Made by a program: the position numbers and the translations under genes. DNA of 7,889 nt. It comes from Candidatus Aminicenantota bacterium (lineage in GTDB: Bacteria > Acidobacteriota > Aminicenantia > UBA2199). Location: positions 1,358,719 through 1,366,607 of the forward strand of contig CP070627.1 in assembly GCA_020355945.1 (NCBI GenBank), read 5' to 3'. How positions within the stretch are numbered: the stretch's first letter is position 1; each line of letters starts with the position of its first letter. The notes under the pieces were generated by a model. It had not been told where the DNA came from. It worked only from the letters and a program-made list of their open reading frames with translations, and made no database searches. This document shows positions 1 through 7,500 of the stretch, piece after piece.

Positions 1-3000
1 TCTTCTTCGATATATTTTGCCAGGGAGTGGATGGTGGGATAGCGGAACAAATCCACGATGGTGAGTTCTTTTTTATTTTGAATCCTTTCATTTAACCGGT
101 TGTGAACTTGGGTAAGTAATAACGAATGCCCGCCCAGATCGAAGAAATTATCGTTAATTCCTATTTTTTCCAGGTGCAGGAACTCTTGCCAGATAATCGC
201 GATTGCCTTCTCAGTTTCGGTTTGAGGGGCTTTGTAGTCAACCTCCAGCTCGGGTCGGTTCAAGGAAGGCATGGGTAATGCATCGATATTCACTTTACCG
301 TTAGGATTTAAAGGCATGGTTTCCAGGTTTTCAAATACCGATGGGATCATGTAATCGGGGATGTGTTTACCCAGCCAATCCCGCAATTGATTGCTGCCGG
401 GAGTGATGCGTTTTTTGCCGTTTTCACTGGCGGTGACAAAATATGCCACCAGGCGCCTGTCACCGGGTGTCACCTCCCTGTCAATGACCACCACATCCTG
501 GATATCCGGGTGCAGCCCCAGGTGATTCTCAATCTCGGATAACTCGATCCGATACCCGTGAACCTGGACCTGCGTGTCTATCCGCCCCAAAAACTTAATC
601 GTCCCCTCCGCCAGCCAACAACCCAGGTCACCGGTTTTGAAGATTTCTTGGGAATTATAGGACCTATAAGACCTATAGGACCTATTAAAAAAAGAAATAA
701 ATCTCTCTGCTGTTAATTCAGGGTTATTCAAGTACCCTCTTGACAGCCCGTGGCCACCGATGTAAATTTCACCGGGGATGCCGATGGGCACCGGGTTCCG
801 ATGCTGGTCCAAAATATAAACCTGCGTATTGATAATCGGTCTGCCCACAGAAATCGTCGGATTGGTTGAAAAATCCAATTGATGTTGGTTGACAATAATA
901 TAAGTGGAACAAATGGTAGCTTCGGTTAATCCATAGCCATTGATAATGGTCACAGATCCTGGCAATTGATCGATATCACCGGCAGAGAGCGCTTCACCGC
1001 CGCTCAATAGCAGCCGAAGTTTATCGGGCTTCAACCCACTGGCATTTAACCGGGCAATCATGGAGGGAACAGTACTGAGTATGGTAACCCGGTAATCGGA
1101 TAAAAGCTGCATCAATTTCTTCATATCTAAAAAATGAACCTTATCAGCCAGGACAATACCACCGCCGGCAGTTAGAATAGGCAATATTTCCCCGACGAAG
1201 CTGGCAGAAGCAATGGAGGTGAGGGGCAGGATGTGGTCACCGGGCCCGGGTTCATAGGACAGGATAAACGAGTATACCAGGTTGACAATGTTCCGGTTGT
1301 CAATTAAAATACCTTTGGGTTCGCCGGTGGAACCGGATGTATAAATGATGCAGGCGGCATTTCCCGGTTTACAGGCATTGATACAATTGCCGCTGTCTTC
1401 TCCGACGGTTACATCTCTTCCTGGATCCAGGCAAATGATTTTGCCGTTATAACCGTCAAAACGGTTTGCATGTGAAGTTTGAGTGATCAATACCGACGGT
1501 TGGGCATCCTTTAATATAGTGATTAGGCGCTCGTTGGGGTACTGGGGGTCCATGGGAATATATGCAGCGCCTGCCTTGAGTATGCCCATCACACCGACGA
1601 TCAATTCCAATGAATTTTCCATACATATGCCCACCAGTGTTTCCGGTCCCACCTTCATTTTTTGCAGGAGGTGGCCCAGGCGGTTGGCCTGCTGGTTGAA
1701 CCGGTTATAAGTGATTCGCCGCTCACTAAAAATCACGGCTTCCTCATCCGGGTACTTTTCCACGCAGGAGGTAAACAATTGATATATACATGACTGCCGG
1801 GGATAATCCGCGGCAGTGTCATTCCATTCCGTTACCAGTTGGTGCTTTTCCTCTTCGCTCATCATGGGCAAAAGGGAGATGTCCCGGTCGGCATCGGCAG
1901 TGATCGCATCCAATAAGGCCTGGAAATGGCCGACCATTCGTCTGATGGTGGCGGGCTCGAATAAGTCGGTGTTGTATTCAAAGGTACCTTTCATGATACC
2001 TTCTTCTTCCCACAGGGTTAATGATAAATCCATCTGGGAAAACCCGGTGTCGATCTGGATAGGGGTAATGGTCAGGCCGGAGATGCGGGCTGGCGGCATG
2101 GGGGCGTTCTGGAGTAGAAACATCACCTGGAACAGCGGCGTCACACTCAAATTCCGCCGCGGGTTCAATTCTTCCACCAATTTTTCAAAAGGCATATCCT
2201 GGTGGGAATAGGCTGGCAAAGCCGTGGCCCGTATACGGCCCAGCAAGGTTTTAAATGTCGGCTCTTGGGAAAGATCAGTGCGCATCACCAGGGTATTGAC
2301 AAATAGACCGATGAGATTTTCCAATTCCACCCGCTGACGACCGGCAATGGGTGTGCCAATGAGAATGTCTTCCTGCCCGGAATACCGGTAAAGCAGGGTG
2401 TTGTAAGCGGCCAACAGTACCATGAATAAGGTTACATTTTCTTGCCTGGCCAGGTCATTAAGGGCCTGGAACCTCTGCCGGGTGATGGAAAAGGGTTCAA
2501 GGGAACCTTTGCCGGTGGGCAGGTTGGGCCGCGGATGATCGGTGGGTAATTCCAAAAGCGGCGGGGCGTCTGCCAATTGCTTCTTCCAATAAACCAACTG
2601 CGACTCAAACAGTTTTCCCTTCATCCATTCATGGTGCCAATGCACATAATCGGTATATTGAACCGGCAGCTCCTGGAGAGGCGAGGGGTTCCCTTGACTG
2701 AAGGCCTCATAAAGGTCCATCAGTTCCCGCAGCATGATGCCTTTGGACCAACCATCCATCACAATATGATGGATATTCACCACCAGGGCATAATCATCCG
2801 GGTGGATTTTTAATAATGCCGCCCGGATAAGCATATCCCCGGATAAATCAAAGGGTTGACCGGAGAACCGGTTCACAAATTCATGAATTTGGTCCTGGAC
2901 CGATTTCCCGGACACCTTTTGCAGTTCGGTTACCGATATAGATATGCGATCGTTTTTATGGGGTACCTGGACCGGCTGGCCTTTTTGGGCCGGGAATATC

Positions 3001-3266
3001 ATGCGTAATACCTGGTGCCGGCGGATAATTTCGTTAAGGGTGCGCTCCAATACGGGAATATTTAAGGGACCTGTGACCCGTAAAGCCGTGGGGTCGTTGT
3101 AGGCCGCACTTTCCCTGTCAAATTGCTGCAAAAACCATATGCGGCGCTGGGCAAAAGATAATTTATAGGGCCCGGGATCGCTTCTCCTGGCCAGTACAGC
3201 GCCCTGGGGCACATGAATACCTTTCTTTTTTAACAATTCCTCGAATAGCTTCTGTTTATTCACCAT
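1..3266 (-). CDS. Nonribosomal peptide synthetase, C-A-PCP module, 3' end cut by window edge
   Basis: The reading frame is open from ATG at 3266 to the left edge (1088 codons, no stop, checked codon by codon), so the gene is incomplete at its 3' end. Domains seen: a short N-terminal helix-like leader (about residues 1-30, possible docking segment); condensation domain with LSFAQRRIWFLQQF (36-49), active-site HHIVMDGW (166-173) and GTPIAGR (304-310), LCL-like in its motifs; adenylation domain with ITYNRF (518), LKAGAAYIP (563), YTSGSTGEPKG (642-652), NGYGLTEAT (776-784), FKTGD (876-880), GRIDTQ and the NPNGK catalytic Lys991; peptidyl carrier protein with DLGGHS, phosphopantetheine Ser1048. 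It should activate one acid as its adenylate, load it on the PCP and condense it with the chain from the upstream PKS. The specificity pocket is odd (Ala688 replaces the usual Asp235) and loop 862-870 carries an RSY repeat. What follows the PCP (further modules or a thioesterase) is not visible. Confidence 0.96.
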   Translation of the reverse strand, partial: MVNKQKLFEELLKKKGIHVPQGAVLARRSDPGPYKLSFAQRRIWFLQQFDRESAAYNDPTALRVTGPLNIPVLERTLNEIIRRHQVLRMIFPAQKGQPVQVPHKNDRISISVTELQKVSGKSVQDQIHEFVNRFSGQPFDLSGDMLIRAALLKIHPDDYALVVNIHHIVMDGWSKGIMLRELMDLYEAFSQGNPSPLQELPVQYTDYVHWHHEWMKGKLFESQLVYWKKQLADAPPLLELPTDHPRPNLPTGKGSLEPFSITRQRFQALNDLARQENVTLFMVLLAAYNTLLYRYSGQEDILIGTPIAGRQRVELENLIGLFVNTLVMRTDLSQEPTFKTLLGRIRATALPAYSHQDMPFEKLVEELNPRRNLSVTPLFQVMFLLQNAPMPPARISGLTITPIQIDTGFSQMDLSLTLWEEEGIMKGTFEYNTDLFEPATIRRMVGHFQALLDAITADADRDISLLPMMSEEEKHQLVTEWNDTAADYPRQSCIYQLFTSCVEKYPDEEAVIFSERRITYNRFNQQANRLGHLLQKMKVGPETLVGICMENSLELIVGVMGILKAGAAYIPMDPQYPNERLITILKDAQPSVLITQTSHANRFDGYNGKIICLDPGRDVTVGEDSGNCINACKPGNAACIIYTSGSTGEPKGILIDNRNIVNLVYSFILSYEPGPGDHILPLTSIASASFVGEILPILTAGGGIVLADKVHFLDMKKLMQLLSDYRVTILSTVPSMIARLNASGLKPDKLRLLLSGGEALSAGDIDQLPGSVTIINGYGLTEATICSTYIIVNQHQLDFSTNPTISVGRPIINTQVYILDQHRNPVPIGIPGEIYIGGHGLSRGYLNNPELTAERFISFFNRSYRSYRSYNSQEIFKTGDLGCWLAEGTIKFLGRIDTQVQVHGYRIELSEIENHLGLHPDIQDVVVIDREVTPGDRRLVAYFVTASENGKKRITPGSNQLRDWLGKHIPDYMIPSVFENLETMPLNPNGKVNIDALPMPSLNRPELEVDYKAPQTETEKAIAIIWQEFLHLEKIGINDNFFDLGGHSLLLTQVHNRLNERIQNKKELTIVDLFRYPTIHSLAKYIEE
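657..683 (-). repeat. Three 9-base tandem units inside the NRPS A domain
   Basis: Coding-strand units AGGTCCTAT, AGGTCTTAT and AGGTCCTAT encode Arg-Ser-Tyr three times (residues 862-870), followed by AATTCC (Asn-Ser). They lie in the loop between ERFIS and FKTGD of the adenylation domain, a place where family members vary in length. The unit length is a multiple of three, so the frame is kept. Units resemble those at 7378-7431. Confidence 0.85.
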
Positions 3267-3276
3267 AACCCTATTA

Positions 3277-3280
3277 CTCC
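3277..3280 (-). promoter_or_regulatory. Shine-Dalgarno site of the NRPS gene
   Basis: GGAG on the minus strand lies 10 bases upstream of ATG 3266, in the 17-base gap after the sulfotransferase stop codon. It supports ATG 3266 over the adjacent GTG at 3263. The frame stays open upstream of this ATG, so the site helps decide the start. The tight spacing suggests translation coupled to the upstream gene. Confidence 0.6.
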
Positions 3281-3283
3281 ATC

Positions 3284-4465
3284 TTATAACAGGTGTCCAT
3301 ATCGGTCATAGTACGTGGAAAACTGTTCTTTGAGAACTGCCTGGCTTAATCCGAATTTTTCCAGGCTGTATTGATGAACGCCGTGTTTATGCCGGGGGTT
3401 TTCCTTTAACCATTTTCCAATATTCGACTCCATGCTTTTATCTATTTTATAATTAAAATAGTTATAAATTTTAAAAATCGCTGCCAGCGGATCATCCACC
3501 ATCTCTTTATAACCCAGGTTCAAAAATTGAGTGGCTCTAAACTTTTTTTCTGACTGCATTCCCATTTCCAGCGATTGCCCCAGGTAATCAAAAATAAATT
3601 CAATAAAGCATTGACTATTGAGTTCCTTCCCCCAAAAAACCGATAGTAAATTTAAATACGAAGGAAGGGTTTTAACCGGGCTGCGATGCAGCCAGACAAT
3701 ATTGGCATCCGGGAATACGTCTAATATTATATTTAAATTGAGTAAATGGGAAGGGCATTTGAGTACCAGGAAATTCCCCGACTTATGCCACTTATGCCAT
3801 AAAAGCAATTGCAATAATTTGCGATAATATCGATAGCTCTCTGTCATATCATGGTTAGTCAGCCACTGCGCATACCGGGGAAGTTTCCATTCACTGGCAA
3901 GATACAGGGAACAAAAAGAATGACGCATTAATATGTTGCATTCTTCCGGCTCTGTGGCTTTGATTTCATGGATATGGAATAAATCCGGCAGTTTCGAATA
4001 TATCTCTTTTATTTTTAATTCAGCTAATTTTATACTTAATTCTTCATGGTTTAATCCCAGGTTGGGACCTCTAAAGGGATGGGTCATCTCCCAATACAAT
4101 AATACCCGGCAGGATAAATCCAGGTTCATTAACCGGTGAAGCAAAGTGGACCCGGTCCTGGCCAGTCCCACGATGAATAAAGGCCGATGCAGGGGTACAC
4201 CCAATATCTCCGGGTGACACTTAAAATTATCCTGGATATGAAGCCGGTTCACCAGGATGCTTCTCAGGGCATTTTGAAAAAACAAATACATCATTTTATT
4301 TTTATCGGGACTGTATTTATCTTTAAAACATCGGATAAATTGTTCCAGAGGCAAATGAAAATCCTCATCCCCCCATTCATACAAACGAGCGGTCCGGCAG
4401 GCCTCTTCCTTTAAAGCATCTACTGTTAAATCGATTGATTTTCTATTATCATCTAACATTTTCAC
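3284..4465 (-). CDS. Standalone PAPS-dependent sulfotransferase (Sulfotransfer_3-like)
   Basis: This 393-residue protein probably transfers a sulfuryl group from PAPS to a hydroxyl of a small molecule in the cytoplasm. Seen in the sequence: the 5'-phosphosulfate loop IVGLARTGSTLLHRL (98-112), WEMTHP (125-130), ATEPEEC (170-176), LKCPSHLLNL (235-244), the 3'-phosphate-binding strand and loop IVWLHRSPVKTLPSY (256-270), DPLAAIFKIYNYF (325-337) and a C-terminal PRHKHGVHQYSLEKFGL block (357-373). This motif order and length fit the bacterial Sulfotransfer_3 family, and no signal peptide or membrane segment is evident. It lies 35 bases after the PKS stop and 17 bases before the NRPS start, so it is probably a tailoring enzyme of the same pathway. 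The gene is AT-richer than its neighbours. The listed start is GTG 4465; ATG 4459 (residue 3) is an alternative, and an in-frame TAA lies just upstream. The acceptor is unknown; sulfation of a KR-derived beta-hydroxyl is inference. Confidence 0.92.
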   Translation of the reverse strand: MKMLDDNRKSIDLTVDALKEEACRTARLYEWGDEDFHLPLEQFIRCFKDKYSPDKNKMMYLFFQNALRSILVNRLHIQDNFKCHPEILGVPLHRPLFIVGLARTGSTLLHRLMNLDLSCRVLLYWEMTHPFRGPNLGLNHEELSIKLAELKIKEIYSKLPDLFHIHEIKATEPEECNILMRHSFCSLYLASEWKLPRYAQWLTNHDMTESYRYYRKLLQLLLWHKWHKSGNFLVLKCPSHLLNLNIILDVFPDANIVWLHRSPVKTLPSYLNLLSVFWGKELNSQCFIEFIFDYLGQSLEMGMQSEKKFRATQFLNLGYKEMVDDPLAAIFKIYNYFNYKIDKSMESNIGKWLKENPRHKHGVHQYSLEKFGLSQAVLKEQFSTYYDRYGHLL

Positions 4466-4468
4466 ACC
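4465..4468 (-). promoter_or_regulatory. Weak candidate ribosome binding site for the sulfotransferase
   Basis: GGTG on the minus strand is followed after 5 bases by ATG 4459. It overlaps the alternative GTG start at 4465, which itself has no clear Shine-Dalgarno sequence, only A-rich sequence upstream. If this site is used, the protein starts at ATG 4459 and is 391 residues long. The match is only four bases, so this is tentative. Confidence 0.3.
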
Positions 4469-4500
4469 ATTTCTTTTAACTTCTTAAGTTGGCCGCCCAT

Positions 4501-7500
4501 TTAGGCGAGCAGTTGCACTTCCCGGTAGGTTTTGGCAATCTCTTCGACTGTTTCCCGGTCGCCCCAGCTGTGGACGATGTTATCCACCACCTGCCGTATC
4601 GTGGGTTTATCGAAGAGGATGTTTAAGGGGAGATCGATTCTAAAGATTTCACGTAACCTGGATACCAATTTTGTTGCCAGCAGCGAATGTCCGCCCAGTT
4701 CGAAGAAATCATCATGCACGCCGATGGACTCGATACCCAACAACTCCTGCCAGATTTCGGCGGCGATTTTTTCAGCCTCGTTTTGAGGTGCTTCATAGAT
4801 GCTCTGCACTTTAGGCCTTTTATGGATAAGAGGCTTATCGATTCCCTTTTGGGTTTTATCCTTTACGGGTTCGGAGTCTGAAAATATCCACTGCTGCAGT
4901 CGGTGGTGCAGGTCTCCTGTAGAAACAATGATTTGGGGTATTTTTTTAAAAGACAATATCCGGGCAAATACCTTTTTTCCTTCTTCCGGGGTGATATTTA
5001 AACCGCTGAGTGCGCCTCCTAATGCGGGATGTCCCACTTTTTTCGTTTGAAGTTTATCTTTTTTCCATTCATCCCAGTTGATACTGATCCAATTTTTTTG
5101 TAGTACCTGGCTCTGTTCCTGGGCGAAAGCATCCATGAAACTGTTGGCGGCGCTGTAAGCATACAGGGTAAGGCCGCCAAGAAAAGAAGATATCGAAGAG
5201 TTCAAAATACAAAAATCCAGCTCTTTATCCCCAAGCACTTCCTCCAGCACAGCCAATCCCCGGATTTTGGGGTTGAAATGGACCTGGCAGTTTTCCCGGT
5301 CCGAATCCAGGATGGTTTTAAAATAACTTCCCTCCATCAGGCCGGCCGCATGGATAACGCCATGAATAGTGCCGAACCTGGCTTCCGCCTCGGTAATGGC
5401 TCTTTCCATCTGTTTTTTATCGGTGATATCCGCCTGCAGGACCAGCACTTCCGCTCCTATTTCCTCCAGTTTTTTTATACTCATGATCTTGCCATTGATG
5501 AAATCGTCATGGGGTTCTGCCGGATGGTCCCATTGCTCCCTGGCGGGAAATTCATACTCTGCGGTGAGTATGAGTTTTGCCTGTACGGATTGGGCCAGGT
5601 GTTGGGCCAGGATAAGGCCGATATTTCCCAATCCACCGGCGATAAGATAAACACCCTGTTCTCGTAATTGATCGGGTACGCCCCCTGGTCCGGGCGGTGG
5701 AATGGGTTCAAAGATTTGCACCCAGCGATGATTGCCGCGATACGCCATTGTACGTTCCCGGGATAAGGCGTTTAACTCTGAAACAAGATTTTCTACCACA
5801 TCATCCCGGTCTACTTTGATATCGATACTACGGCAGGTGATATTGGGGTATTCCTGGGGAATGACGTTACAGGGGCCCAGGAGAGAGGCGTTTTCCGGGA
5901 TGCACCTATCCCCGCTTTCAATGATGTGCATCCCCGTAGATACCACCCGCAGGTCCAACGGGTTAAACATAAACCGACTGCCCATGGCTTTTACCAGGTA
6001 TAAAAGGCTGAACACCCCCCTCTCCAAACCGGTAAATGAGGAAGAGGCACTTAATGTCCATAAATGAACGATCTTGTTAATGGTTTTATCCCGGTTTTGC
6101 AGGTCTTCCAGTAAGGCCGCATAATCCTCATATTGCCCGGGACGGATGGCATACTCCACCACCCCCTTTTCGCTGAGTTTCTCAAATTTTTCCCCCATCT
6201 CTACTCCGATGATATCGACATTCTCGCGGTTTTTGTCTCTTGTTAAGCCTTCCATCACCCGGCGGCCAATACCGGGTTTACCAACCTCATCATCGAGGAA
6301 AAAAAGCCAGCATTCTTTCTCATTTCCTTTTTCATCCGGGTTCTCACCGGCTGCATTTTTCATTACCAGTGAAGATATGGGCACGGATTTTTTCCAGGCT
6401 GGCATATAAAGCCAATCCTCTATATTTTTCTTTACCTGTCCGATTTCCCGCTGTAATGGCGCCTGTATTCTATTTGCTTTATCTTCGGCCTGGAGCCAAT
6501 ATTTTTCCCTGGCAAACGGGTAAGGGGGTAATGGAATACGCTGCCTTTCCTCTTCCGCATAAAATCCATCCCAAAGGATGTCAACCCCATAAAGCCATAA
6601 TTGCCCGATATTATCCAGCAGGTAATAAACATCGGATATGTTTTTTTGGGGGTGTCTCAGCAGTTCTATAACCAGTTGTTCATCTTTTTTGTGCTCGTGG
6701 CCCCGGACAAAGGTACTTAATACTTTACCCGGCCCTACTTCAATAAAGAGCGAAGATTCTATTCCCAGCAATTTCTCCAATCCCTCGGCAAATCGAACCG
6801 TGTTTCGCAGATGATTGGTCCAATAGTCCGGGGAGGTCATTTCCCGGCTGCTGATCCAGTCGCCGCTTACGTTGGATATATAGGGGATACCGGGATTATG
6901 ACAGGAAATTTCTTTGGCTTTCCCTGCAAATGGTTTTAATATGGGGTCCATCATGGGGGAATGAAACGCATGGGAAGTGTGGAGGCGTGAACAGTCATAC
7001 CCCTTTTCTTTCAGTTGCTTTTCAAACCCGTCAACGGCACTGCCAGGGCCGGAGATAACACAAAGCCTTGAAGAATTCACCGCTGCCAATGATAGTTCTT
7101 CATGGGAAGCCAATAAAGGCATGATCTCTTTTTCCGAAAGAGAGACACTTAACATGGCTCCCGGGGGCATTTTTTGCATTAATTGACCTCTTGCCGCCAC
7201 TAATTTCAATGCATCCTCCAGGCTTAATACCCCGGACAAACACGCTGCCACATATTCACCAATGCTGTGGCCCGTCATGGCATACGGTTTTATACCCCAG
7301 GCTATTAATAATTTTGCCAGGGCATATTCAATGGCAAAGAGAAGCGGTTGGGCAATTTCAGTTTGATTGATAAGAATGTCAGACCGGTCAGACTTGTCAG
7401 ACTTGTCAGACTTGTCGGACCTGTCGGACGGATAAAGAATTTCTTTTATATCGTAATCCATTAAAGGTTTTAAAATTTCAAAGCAGCGGTCCATCTCTTC

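Noticed and set aside
1483..2813. Plus-strand open frames of 75-131 codons at 1483-1710, 1816-2211 and 2577-2813
   Set aside because: They lie antisense within the NRPS condensation and adenylation domains, have no recognisable domain, and the minus-strand frame there shows continuous family motifs.
4478..4490. Small inverted repeat (aactt, 3-base gap, aagtt) in the PKS-sulfotransferase gap
   Set aside because: Five-base AT-rich arms are expected by chance, and no T-run or operator-like context supports a function.
7378..7431. The 9-base repeat array as a CRISPR-like array or a regulatory iteron
   Set aside because: Units are directly abutting with no spacers, are far too short for CRISPR repeats, and are translated within the AT domain.
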